This document shows positions 16,401 to 24,834 of a DNA stretch of 57,563 bases, one piece after another. How positions within the stretch are numbered: position 1 is the first letter of the stretch; every line of letters begins with the position of its first letter. Source of the stretch: CAVHXA01 sp963639765 (GTDB lineage: Bacteria; Bacillota; Clostridia; Oscillospirales; Oscillospiraceae). The position numbers and the translations under genes were made by a program. Location of the stretch: contig CAVHXA010000012.1 of the NCBI GenBank assembly GCA_963639765.1, positions 1 to 57,563 on the forward strand. Reading direction: 5' to 3'. The notes beneath the pieces are model-generated. The model worked only from the letters and a program-made list of their open reading frames with translations, made no database searches and was not told the origin of the DNA.

Positions 16401-18566
16401 TCAGGAGGTATGTTCCTGCTGCATTTCCATGGCATCCTTGCCGGCCTGACGGCGCGAAAGAGCACGCTGATAGACCAGCACAAGAATTACAACCACAAGA
16501 CCGATACCGTCTGTAATGGGGCCCGGATAAATCAGACAAAGTCCTCCGGCAATTACCATCAGACGCAGAGGCCAGCTGACACGGGTGAAAACAAAGCCTT
16601 CCAGCCCGATAGCCAGACCAAACATCCCGACAAAGGCGGTAATAACAAGCTCAACAACCTGCAGCAAAGAGGTGTCCACAAACACCATTGCCGGGTTCAG
16701 GGCAAAGATATAGGGTATGATAAAGGCGGCAATTGCAAGGCGCGTGGCGTTTATGCCGGTTTTCATGGGGTTCGAGCCTGCAATGGCAGAACCCGCATAG
16801 GCTGCCAGGGCAACAGGCGGAGTAATGTCGGCCACAATGCCGAAGTAAAATACAAACATGTGTGCGGCAATGGACGGAACATTCATCTTGATCAGAATGG
16901 GCGCGCAGGTTGTGGCCATGATTACATAGTTGGCCGTGGTGGGCACACCCATGCCCAGAATGATGCAGGTGATCATTGTAAGGAACAGGGCAACAAACAG
17001 ATGTCCGCCGGAAATATTCACGATCATGGTAATCAGCTTGGAGCCAATACCTGTGGTGGTGATTACACCGGCAATTACCCCGGCCGTTGCGCACGCCACA
17101 CCCACGGTAAGCGTGTTTTTTGCTCCGGCCTCAAGCGCATCCACAAACCCGCCAAAGTTTAGAAATGCGTCTTTTTTGGCCATTGTGATTATGCAGCAGA
17201 GAGCAGCCACACCGATCAGAGCCCAGACAAGCCAGACGGGAGCGTTCAGAGGAAGAAAGGTGTATACCACAAGACATACACAGGCCAGAATAGAGGGAAC
17301 GGGAGATTTTTTCAGATTGCTGACGGCAACGGCCATGCCGGTCGCGATAATGGCGGCCTTGGCCATGGTGGTGGTGATGATCAGATAGACCAGAGCAATG
17401 AGCGGCAACAGCAAAAAACCGGACTGCAGCACAAGCGGCAGAAATTTGGGAAGCTCCTCGCGACTCAGGCCATTGAGTCCGAGCTTTTTTGCCTCAAGGT
17501 GGACCATCAGAAAGATACCGGTAAAATACAGGCAGGCCGGCAAAATGGCGCGCAGCGCGATATAGCCATAGGTGACTGTTACACCGGGCATGTTTACATA
17601 CTCAACCATCAGGAAGGCGGCGGCGCCCATAATAGGCGGCATAATCTGTCCGCCGGTGGAAGCAGCTGCCTCAACCGCTCCGGCAAACTCCGGCTTATAG
17701 CCCGTTCTTTTCATCAGCGGGATGGTAATCGAGCCGGTAGTAACGGTGTTTCCAACAGATGAACCGGAGACCATGCCGCACAGTGCCGATGAGATTACGG
17801 CGACCTTGGCCGGACCGCCGGCCGACGCGCCGGCAATGGAGTTTGCCAGATCAATAAAGAATTGAGCAATGCCTGTCTTTTCAAGGAAGGCACCAAAGAT
17901 GACAAACAGCACAATAAAGCTCATGCAGGCCTTGATGGGAGTTCCCAGAACACCATTGTCGAGGGTATAGAAGAAATTATAGATGTTCAGATTCAAGGGT
18001 TTCTGCGTGAGTGCGTAGATGATGAAACAGGAGCAGACAATCACGATGGGAATACCGACGCTGCGCCGGCAGGCTTCCAGCGTGACCACGAGACCGACAG
18101 CACCGATTAGCAGCTCATACCAGTAAAGCTTGCTAAAGGTATTGCGGACTTCGATGAGTGCCTGAGAGTTAAAGACAAAGTAGAAATAGGCACCTGCACC
18201 CAGAAGCCCCAGAATGATGTCATACCAGGGGATGTAGTTGGGTTTTGCCTTTCCGCTGCCCTTTTTGTGGGGATAAACCAGAAACGCCATCAGAACAATC
18301 AGACCGACAAACGAAGCACGTTCCACACGGTCGTCCCAGTTTGCGATAAAAATGATATACATGGAGTATACGGAGAACAATGCCATAAAATACCGCAGAA
18401 TCTGCCTGGGCAGGCCCTGATAGAGCCGCACATTGGATTCACGGTCGTATTTCTCCATAATGGTTTGCACATGCGCGTTGATATCTTCCTGACTGGCATT
18501 TTCGGCCAGCCCCTGCATCAACGCTTCTTCAGACGCAGAGCGGTCTTTTTTTCGAAACAGTGCCAG
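16401..18566 (-). CDS. TRAP transporter fused 4TM/12TM permease (TAXI type)
   Basis: A fused DctQ-DctM permease of about 721 residues. Four N-terminal membrane helices (roughly residues 50-205) precede a 12-helix DctM-like part with signatures such as SSALCGMVSGSSVGNTVTTG and AAASTGGQIMPPIMGAAAF. It imports a carboxylate-type solute using an ion gradient, together with the binding protein encoded upstream. I place the start at a CTG (18564-18566) with GGAGG 7 bases upstream, giving a natural LALFRKKDRSASEEALMQG N-terminus. The first in-frame ATG/TTG codons (18519-18521 and just after) have no ribosome-binding site. The substrate is unknown. Confidence 0.9.
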   Translation of the reverse strand: MALFRKKDRSASEEALMQGLAENASQEDINAHVQTIMEKYDRESNVRLYQGLPRQILRYFMALFSVYSMYIIFIANWDDRVERASFVGLIVLMAFLVYPHKKGSGKAKPNYIPWYDIILGLLGAGAYFYFVFNSQALIEVRNTFSKLYWYELLIGAVGLVVTLEACRRSVGIPIVIVCSCFIIYALTQKPLNLNIYNFFYTLDNGVLGTPIKACMSFIVLFVIFGAFLEKTGIAQFFIDLANSIAGASAGGPAKVAVISSALCGMVSGSSVGNTVTTGSITIPLMKRTGYKPEFAGAVEAAASTGGQIMPPIMGAAAFLMVEYVNMPGVTVTYGYIALRAILPACLYFTGIFLMVHLEAKKLGLNGLSREELPKFLPLVLQSGFLLLPLIALVYLIITTTMAKAAIIATGMAVAVSNLKKSPVPSILACVCLVVYTFLPLNAPVWLVWALIGVAALCCIITMAKKDAFLNFGGFVDALEAGAKNTLTVGVACATAGVIAGVITTTGIGSKLITMIVNISGGHLFVALFLTMITCIILGMGVPTTANYVIMATTCAPILIKMNVPSIAAHMFVFYFGIVADITPPVALAAYAGSAIAGSNPMKTGINATRLAIAAFIIPYIFALNPAMVFVDTSLLQVVELVITAFVGMFGLAIGLEGFVFTRVSWPLRLMVIAGGLCLIYPGPITDGIGLVVVILVLVYQRALSRRQAGKDAMEMQQEHTS

Positions 18567-18757
18567 AAGAATTCCTCCTTTTTATCAGGCAGTTCCTGCC
18601 GGAATATATTTGATTTTATTGTATCAGCTTCTTGTGAAAATCCAAAGAGCAGACCAAAAAGCTGAACGGTTTTTTAGGGCAACAGCGCATAATGAGGCAA
18701 GTGCATCCGGGAAGGGCCGCAGATGAATTGTGCGGCCTTGCCTTTGCGCGTATTCTG

Positions 18758-19240
18758 CTATCGGATGCAAAGCTCCACCCGACTGTTGCGTCCGCAAAGC
18801 TGTGTCAGACCGATCTGCTGTCCGTCTGGCAGGATAAGAATGTGGTCGGACACAGTGCCTACACGATAGATGATATTGCTGAGCGGCGTATCCATGCCCG
18901 TAACCAGCATGGAGCCGTCGCCTGGCAGCTCAAGCCGCCAGGATGGGTCGAGTTCCTCGGGTACACCTGCGCCAAAGCTGTAATACCTCAGACCTGTCAG
19001 ATAAATCCGACCGCCGCGCAGCTCGTACAGGTCATAATAGGGAGTACGGTTGACCGAATGCACAAAGCACACCGAGAAGGCATCGCCATCGCTCAGCGGA
19101 TAGCGGCCATAAACCAGACCCGTGTCGGGATCGCGCAGTATAAGTGTGCTGCCGCGCCCAACCGTAATAAGAAGCAAAGCAACCGCAATGACTCCAAGCA
19201 TCACTGCGGTTGCAATGCGCTGCAGGCTGCAGTGCTTCAA
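18758..19240 (-). CDS. DUF1850 protein of a TAXI-TRAP transporter operon
   Basis: A 160-residue protein with one N-terminal membrane helix (about residues 9-28) and an extracytoplasmic domain containing FSVCFVHSVNRTPYYDLYEL. The HSV(N) segment is typical of DUF1850 proteins found between TAXI binding proteins and fused TRAP permeases. It lies 11 bases after the binding-protein stop and about 190 bases before the permease. The biochemical role of DUF1850 is not known; an accessory role in substrate transfer is an inference from conserved neighbourhood. Confidence 0.8.
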   Translation of the reverse strand: MKHCSLQRIATAVMLGVIAVALLLITVGRGSTLILRDPDTGLVYGRYPLSDGDAFSVCFVHSVNRTPYYDLYELRGGRIYLTGLRYYSFGAGVPEELDPSWRLELPGDGSMLVTGMDTPLSNIIYRVGTVSDHILILPDGQQIGLTQLCGRNSRVELCIR

Positions 19241-19251
19241 TTTATAAAACG

Positions 19252-20205
19252 TCAGCCAACGGTAATGCCCTGCTCGGCATAGTATTTCACAGCGCCGGGA
19301 TGCCAGGGAATGGAAACACCGGAAACGGCTGTGTCCAGGTTGATTTCTTCACCCTTTACATGCGAAGCGGCCAGATCGGACTTATAGTCGAACATGCCCT
19401 TGATAAAGGCATACACGGTATCCTCGGATACATCGTTTCTTGCAATGATGGTGGCCATGACAGCAACACAGTTCACGTCTTCGGTCATGCAGGAATAGGT
19501 CCCGGCGGGAACGACAACCTTTGTGTAGAAACCGTATTCGGAGATCAGCTGATCGGCAACGGCGTCATCTACCTCGAGAAGATTGAAGTCATAGGTGGTA
19601 GCAAGCTCGGTGATGGCGGTTGTGGGAGTGCCGGCAACCTGGAAGCAGGCGTCAATCTGACCGTTCTTCATGGAGTCAACGCTGTCACCAAAGCTCTGAT
19701 AAACCACGTTCATGTCGTCAAACGAAAGCCCGTAGGCAGCAAGAATCTGCTCGGCATTATAGCGGGTTCCGGAGTCTGAGGCACCAACAGAAACGGTGCG
19801 TCCGCGAAGATCCTCAAATGTTTTGATGTCGGATGCGGCAACACACTGAACAATTTCGGGATAGCAGGACATCACGGCAGAAAAGCTGGTAGTGGGAGCA
19901 TCAAACATGATTTCGCCATTATAGGCGTAGGTCATAACATCATTTTGCAGGATAGCCAGCTGGTCGGCGCCGGAGTTGATGAGGTCAATATTGGCAGCCG
20001 AGGCGCCGGTGGATTCGGCTGTGATGTTGAGGGTTCCCTGCAGCTTTTCGTTGAGCACATTGGCAATAACTCCGGAAAAACCATAATATGTGCCGGATGT
20101 GCCGCCGGTGGCCATTTTCAGAGATGCGCCGGCAGAGCCACAGGCTGTCAGACAGATGCAGGCAACAATGGCCAGAGCCGCAATGGCAAGAATGCGTTTT
20201 TTCAA
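19252..20205 (-). CDS. TAXI-family TRAP transporter substrate-binding lipoprotein
   Basis: A 317-residue exported protein with a lipoprotein signal peptide (lipobox LTAC, Cys at about residue 21) and a TAXI-type binding domain beginning LKMATGGTSGTYYGFSGVIA. The TGGTSGTYY motif is characteristic of the family. It captures the solute outside the membrane for the fused permease encoded downstream. The start is TTG with AGGAGG upstream. It is the first gene of a three-gene operon with a strong promoter about 75 bases upstream. The ligand is unknown; characterised TAXI proteins bind glutamate, 2-oxoglutarate or other carboxylates. Confidence 0.92.
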   Translation of the reverse strand: MKKRILAIAALAIVACICLTACGSAGASLKMATGGTSGTYYGFSGVIANVLNEKLQGTLNITAESTGASAANIDLINSGADQLAILQNDVMTYAYNGEIMFDAPTTSFSAVMSCYPEIVQCVAASDIKTFEDLRGRTVSVGASDSGTRYNAEQILAAYGLSFDDMNVVYQSFGDSVDSMKNGQIDACFQVAGTPTTAITELATTYDFNLLEVDDAVADQLISEYGFYTKVVVPAGTYSCMTEDVNCVAVMATIIARNDVSEDTVYAFIKGMFDYKSDLAASHVKGEEINLDTAVSGVSIPWHPGAVKYYAEQGITVG

Positions 20206-20235
20206 GGTGATTTCCTCCTAATTGTTTGCCGCAGA

Positions 20236-20251
20236 CCTGCAAATTTGCAGG
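20236..20251. promoter_or_regulatory. 16-bp perfect palindrome in the TRAP operon leader
   Basis: CCTGCAAATTTGCAGG reads the same on both strands. It lies about 30 bases downstream of the predicted transcription start and upstream of the ribosome-binding site. Position and symmetry suit a repressor operator or a small leader hairpin. No binding protein can be named. Confidence 0.45.
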
Positions 20252-20282
20252 CCAATCTCATCGGCAATTCATTTCGCCCTCT

Positions 20283-20311
20283 ATTATAGCCTGTGTATCC
20301 CACATTTTCAA
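20283..20311 (-). promoter_or_regulatory. Promoter of the TAXI-TRAP operon
   Basis: On the - strand, TTGAAA (20306-20311) and a perfect TATAAT (20283-20288) are separated by 17 bases. This is one of the best promoter matches in the window. Confidence 0.75.
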
Positions 20312-20453
20312 GGGTAAAATGAACAAAATATGAATTCTGAAAAGCAGAATCCTTCATTTCGGGCCTTCGGAAAATACAGACAAACCCGCACAAATCGACA
20401 CGAAGGTCGAATGAGGGCAACACCGCAAATACGCAGGTATCTGTTGGGCGGGA

Positions 20454-21350
20454 TCAATACAAAAGCGAGCCGTCGGCTACGCGGCGAAGATGCTCACCAT
20501 ATGGTGATGTACCGTATTGCTTTGCGGCCGCATCCAGCTGCGCGCGGCTAATCCATCCGTTTCTCCAGGCAATCTCCTCGGGCGCGGAAATCTGTACATC
20601 CTGCCTCCGCTCGATCATGTGCACGAAATTTGACGCCTCCAGCAGACTGTCCATGGTTCCGGTATCCATCCATGCATAGCCGCGGCCGAGAATTTCCGCG
20701 CGCAGATCTCCGGCCTGAAGATAAAGCCGGTTCACGTCTGTGATTTCAAGCTCACCGCGAGCCGACGGACGCACGCTGTGTGCAAAGGAACAGGCACGTT
20801 CGTCATAGAAATACAGTCCGGTTACACAATAACTGCTTTTTGGAACCTTTGGCTTTTCTTCGAGGCTTAATACCCGCCAGCCGCCTGCAGGGTCATCCTC
20901 AAACTCCATTACTCCATACCGCTCCGGATCCTGCACTCGATATCCGAACACGGTAGCCTTGCCCTGCCGAGCCAAAGCGGCAGCCAGCCGCAGACGTTCG
21001 CCCAGACCGCTTCCATAAAAGAGATTGTCTCCCAGCACAAGTGCACAGGGCTCACCGGAAAGAAAATCCTCAGCCAGAATAAGAGCCTGAGCCAGCCCAT
21101 CCGGAGAAGACTGCTCTGCATAGGTCAGATGAATGCCAAACTTGCTGCCATTGCCCAGAAGACGCTGAAAATTCGGCAGATCCGTGGGTGTGGAAATCAG
21201 AATGATATCCTGAATGCCGGACAGCATCAGGGTAGAAAGCGGATAGTATATCATGGGCTTGTCATATACCGGAAGAAGCTGCTTTGATGTAACAAGGGTC
21301 AGGGGGTACAGGCGGGTACCGGCACCGCCGGCAAGAAGGATGCCTTTCAT
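20454..21350 (-). CDS. rfbA: Glucose-1-phosphate thymidylyltransferase
   Basis: A 298-residue nucleotidyltransferase making dTDP-glucose from glucose 1-phosphate and dTTP, the first step towards dTDP-rhamnose and related sugars. Seen: the N-terminal GGAGTRLYPLTLVTSKQLLPVYDKPMIYYPLSTLM signature region, LGDNLFYG, and VLSLEEKPKVPKSSY. The length is typical. It overlaps the rfbB stop by four bases. The rfbC and rfbD genes are not in the window, so the final sugar is unknown. Confidence 0.95.
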   Translation of the reverse strand: MKGILLAGGAGTRLYPLTLVTSKQLLPVYDKPMIYYPLSTLMLSGIQDIILISTPTDLPNFQRLLGNGSKFGIHLTYAEQSSPDGLAQALILAEDFLSGEPCALVLGDNLFYGSGLGERLRLAAALARQGKATVFGYRVQDPERYGVMEFEDDPAGGWRVLSLEEKPKVPKSSYCVTGLYFYDERACSFAHSVRPSARGELEITDVNRLYLQAGDLRAEILGRGYAWMDTGTMDSLLEASNFVHMIERRQDVQISAPEEIAWRNGWISRAQLDAAAKQYGTSPYGEHLRRVADGSLLY

Positions 21351-22333
21351 ACCAGACTCCTTTCAAGAAGAGGGCGCCACCAGTCGGTGTGTTCCAGATA
21401 CCATCCGGCGGTTTGGTTCAGACCCTGGCTCAGAGGCACGACGGCCCGCCAGCCCAGATCATGCTCCAGTGCAGACGGGTCGACGGTATAGCGCTGATCG
21501 TGACCGGGCCGGTCTTTTATGAATTCTATCTGCGCCTGCGGACGGCCAATGGCTGACAGAAGTTGCCTGAGTATGGCAAGATTGCTCTGCGGACATCGCG
21601 CACCCACGTTATAGATTTGCCCGGCCCGTCCACGCCGAAGAATGCAGTCGATAGCGGAGCAATGGTCCGAAACATAAATCCAGTCGCGGATATTCTGCCC
21701 GGTGCCGTATACCGGAAGGGGCTTATCCTCCAGAGCGAGCGAAATCATGCGCGGTATGAGCTTTTCCGGGAACTGATAAGGACCGTAGTTGTTGCCGCAG
21801 CGCGAAATGGTGATATGCATGTCATACGTGCGGCAGTATGCCAGAGCTGTCAGGTCTGCGGAAGCCTTGCTTGCAGCATAGGGGCTTGAGGGACGAAGCA
21901 GACTGTTTTCGGTAAAGGCCTCGTCTCCCTGCAGGGGAAGATCACCATATACCTCATCGGTTGAGACCTGATGCAGCCGGCTGACACCTGCCTGACGGCA
22001 GGCCTCAAGCAGACTGACCGTGCCAAGCGTGTTGCTTTTAAAAAAGGTCATCGGATCGGAAACGGAACGGTCTACATGGGTTTCGGCAGCAAAGTTCACA
22101 ACGGCGTCGATACGCTGCCGGGTCAGCAGTTCGGCTACCTGTGCCGTGCTGCAAATATCTTCACGGCAGAATAAAAAGCCGGGATCGTTTTTCAGAACAT
22201 CCAGGGTGGCCGGGTTTGCCGCATAGGTCAGTGCATCCAGACAGACAAGTGTGTCTGACGGATATCGTCTGCGCTGATAAAAAATAAAGTTTGCACCGAT
22301 AAAACCGGCTCCGCCGGCAACCAGAAGGTTCAT
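21347..22333 (-). CDS. rfbB: dTDP-glucose 4,6-dehydratase
   Basis: A 328-residue extended SDR enzyme converting dTDP-glucose to dTDP-4-keto-6-deoxyglucose. Seen: the N-terminal NAD+ loop GGAGFIGANF, NFAAETHVDRSV, the catalytic region QVSTDEVYGDL, and SSPYAASKASAD with the catalytic Tyr/Lys. The start is the ATG at 22333 with GGAGG upstream, which puts the glycine motif at the usual position. It is coupled to rfbA by a four-base overlap and is divergent from murA. Confidence 0.95.
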   Translation of the reverse strand: MNLLVAGGAGFIGANFIFYQRRRYPSDTLVCLDALTYAANPATLDVLKNDPGFLFCREDICSTAQVAELLTRQRIDAVVNFAAETHVDRSVSDPMTFFKSNTLGTVSLLEACRQAGVSRLHQVSTDEVYGDLPLQGDEAFTENSLLRPSSPYAASKASADLTALAYCRTYDMHITISRCGNNYGPYQFPEKLIPRMISLALEDKPLPVYGTGQNIRDWIYVSDHCSAIDCILRRGRAGQIYNVGARCPQSNLAILRQLLSAIGRPQAQIEFIKDRPGHDQRYTVDPSALEHDLGWRAVVPLSQGLNQTAGWYLEHTDWWRPLLERSLV

Positions 22334-22461
22334 GCTTACACCTCCGTTTTTTCTGAACCAATCTAACCTGAAGAGGGACAAAAGTCAAGATATGGGGCAG
22401 TTCGGCATCGTCCCGCCTGCGGTGCGGACAGACGGTATTTGCGAAAGGACCAGTTTGGGGC

Positions 22462-22490
22462 TTTACATTCCGGATGCGGTATGTTACACT
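22462..22490 (+). promoter_or_regulatory. Promoter of murA
   Basis: TTTACA (22462-22467) and TACACT (22485-22490) are spaced by 17 bases, about 100 bases upstream of the murA start. Confidence 0.55.
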
Positions 22491-22588
22491 ATTGTTACAT
22501 TTAGCGCGCTGACAGGGCAAACACGGTTTTCGCTCTGTTTGTCTTGCCCGGCTCAGGGGCTTACTGCTGCCAAAGAGGGTGCAATGTT

Positions 22589-23878
22589 ATGACACAATAT
22601 ATAATCCATGGCGGAAAGCCGCTCAATGGCCACGTCAACATCAGCGGAGCAAAAAATGCTGCTGTTGCCATCCTGCCGGCGGCTATTCTGGTCGATGGAA
22701 TATGCCGCATTGAAAACATTCCAAATATTTCCGATGTTATTCTGGTGCTCGACATCATGCAGTCCATGGGAGCAAAGGTTCGCCGTCTGAATCAAAGCAC
22801 CGTAGAAATCGATGCCACAACCATCCATTGCACCACAGCGCCGCACGACATGGCTCGCAAAATCCGTGCCTCCTACTACTTTCTGGGCTCCCTTCTTGGC
22901 CGCTTCGGCCACGCTCAGGTAGCCATGCCGGGCGGCTGTGATTTTGGTTCCCGCCCGATTGATCAGCACATCAAGGGCTTTGAAATGCTGGGTGCCGTTG
23001 TAGAAACTGCCGGCGGAAATGTCACAGCCCGGTGCGAAAATGGCCTTCGCGGCAGCGCAATCAGTCTGGATGTCGTTTCTGTCGGGGCCACCATGAACAT
23101 CATGATTGCCGCCGTTTTGGCCGAGGGCACCACCATCATCGAAAACGCAGCCAAAGAGCCGCACATTGTCGATCTGGCAAACTTCCTCAATTCCATGGGC
23201 GCCCGTGTTTCCGGGGCAGGAACCGACATCATTAAAGTCCGCGGAGTCAAAAAACTCCGGGGCGGAAGCTACTCCATCATACCCGATCAGATCGAGGCCG
23301 GAACCTATCTCACTGCGGCTGTGGCCACCGGCGGGCGCGTTACCGTCGACAACGTCATTCCGCGGCATCTTGCCTGCATAACCAGCAAGCTTCGTGAGAT
23401 GGGTGTTACAATCGTCGAAGGCGACGATTGCGTAACGGTCTGCCGCACCGACCCGCTTCGCCGTGCCAACGTAAAAACCATGCCCTATCCCGGCTTTCCA
23501 ACAGACATGCAGCCACAGATTGTGGTCTGTCTGTCACTGGCAGCCGGCACAAGCGTGGTAACCGAGGGTGTATACGATAACCGATTCCGTTATGCTGCTG
23601 AGCTTCGCCGATTGGGCGCGGATGTTCAGGTCGACGGAAAGGTAGCCGTAGTAGAAGGCGTCCGTCAGCTCAGTGGCTGTCCTGTCAAGGCCTGTGACCT
23701 GCGGGCCGGAGCGGCCCTGGTTATTGCCGGCCTTGCCGCCACCGGAACCACCACAATCGAAGACGTTCACTACATCGAAAGAGGCTACGAAGACATTGTC
23801 GAAAAGCTGCGCAGCCTCGGCGCCGATATTTCCGTGCAGGAGCTTCCGGAGCCGCCTGCAGTGGGTGCTGTCGGCTGA
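22589..23878 (+). CDS. murA: UDP-N-acetylglucosamine 1-carboxyvinyltransferase
   Basis: A 429-residue EPT-fold enzyme that transfers enolpyruvate from PEP to UDP-GlcNAc, the first committed step of peptidoglycan synthesis. Seen: N-terminal GGKPLNGHVNISGAKNAAV, the active-site loop MPGGCDFGSRPID with Cys117 (the fosfomycin target), and FPTDMQPQ. The start at 22589 gives the normal N-terminus; the reading frame opens 45 bases earlier without a ribosome-binding site. The gene is single, with its own promoter and terminator. Clostridia often have two MurA homologues, and which type this is cannot be decided here. Confidence 0.95.
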   Translation: MTQYIIHGGKPLNGHVNISGAKNAAVAILPAAILVDGICRIENIPNISDVILVLDIMQSMGAKVRRLNQSTVEIDATTIHCTTAPHDMARKIRASYYFLGSLLGRFGHAQVAMPGGCDFGSRPIDQHIKGFEMLGAVVETAGGNVTARCENGLRGSAISLDVVSVGATMNIMIAAVLAEGTTIIENAAKEPHIVDLANFLNSMGARVSGAGTDIIKVRGVKKLRGGSYSIIPDQIEAGTYLTAAVATGGRVTVDNVIPRHLACITSKLREMGVTIVEGDDCVTVCRTDPLRRANVKTMPYPGFPTDMQPQIVVCLSLAAGTSVVTEGVYDNRFRYAAELRRLGADVQVDGKVAVVEGVRQLSGCPVKACDLRAGAALVIAGLAATGTTTIEDVHYIERGYEDIVEKLRSLGADISVQELPEPPAVGAVG

Positions 23879-23898
23879 TGATTTCCGAATACATACAC

Positions 23899-23934
23899 CA
23901 AAGGACTGCAATCTTGCGGTCCTTTCTGCTTTTC
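23899..23934 (+). terminator. Rho-independent terminator of murA
   Basis: AAAGGACTGCAA (from 23899) pairs with TTGCGGTCCTTT, with one G-U pair and a tiny loop. It is followed by CTGCTTTTC. It lies 20 bases after the murA stop. Confidence 0.7.
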
Positions 23935-24003
23935 AAAAAATATCGTTGCACCCGTATAGGGCAGGCAAGGCCTTGAACGGCGAACACGGACCGCGGCTGC
24001 GTC

Positions 24004-24582
24004 TCAGGATTCCAGCTCGTCGAGCGTGAGGCCAAAACCCTCAAGACAATGAGCCAGGAACCAGTCCAGCTCCGGAAGATTCATGGCCTGCATAGCGGCT
24101 CGTGTCTGTCTGGCTGCTGGCTCAAATTCTACGTTTCCTGCCTTCAATTCTTCAACGCATTTGATATAGGCAGACAGCTTGTCTGCTGCCTTTACGATTC
24201 GAGTGATCTCCGGGTCTGATTCAAGCAGCAGGGGTTCATAGCCCGGACGCAGAGCCTCCGGAAGCATGGACAGCAGCTTCCGTCCGCTGACGTGTTCAAT
24301 CTGTTTATAGGCTTCCTGAATAGCCGGGTTATAGTATTTGACAGGTGTAGGCAGGTCACCTGTAAGAATTTCGGGAGCATCGTGAAAAAGGGCAGCCGAC
24401 GCGCAGCGATCCGGATCAGCGGGTAATTCGAGAATATCTCTCCGAATCATGGCAAGGGCATGGGCCAGAACAGCTACCATGTGGCTGTGCTCCTGAATGT
24501 TTTCGTGAAAGGTGTTGCGCATAAGCCCCCAGCGACCAATATAGCGCATGCGCGAGATCAATGCATAAAAGCGGTATTGCAT
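24004..24582 (-). CDS. HD-domain 5'-deoxynucleotidase (YfbR type)
   Basis: A 192-residue HD-superfamily phosphohydrolase. Seen: RWGLMRNTFHENIQEHSH with metal-binding His, ALFHDAPEILTGDLPTPVKY with the His67-Asp68 pair, and KAADKLSAYIKC with a distal Asp. This pattern matches YfbR-type enzymes that dephosphorylate deoxynucleoside 5'-monophosphates. The ATG at 24582 has GGAGG upstream. It is a single gene convergent with murA. Nucleotide preference is inferred from the family only. Confidence 0.85.
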   Translation of the reverse strand: MQYRFYALISRMRYIGRWGLMRNTFHENIQEHSHMVAVLAHALAMIRRDILELPADPDRCASAALFHDAPEILTGDLPTPVKYYNPAIQEAYKQIEHVSGRKLLSMLPEALRPGYEPLLLESDPEITRIVKAADKLSAYIKCVEELKAGNVEFEPAARQTRAAMQAMNLPELDWFLAHCLEGFGLTLDELES

Positions 24583-24834
24583 GACGTTTCCTCCTTTGTC
24601 CCACGGCATCATAACACGGCGAAGCCGGACTTGTAAAGCGCAACAAAATCCGCTAATATAGATGCAGAAAACACAACGCACCACACAATATCCGACTCCT
24701 CTTCAAACCGCATATTATTTACAGTCTGCCATCTTCAAAAAAGAAAACAACGCAAATGCCGCGTGGATATGTCTGCGGATTCCGACTTTCAAACGCTGTG
24801 GTGCCAAAAATATTTCTGTAAGGAGAATCAATTT

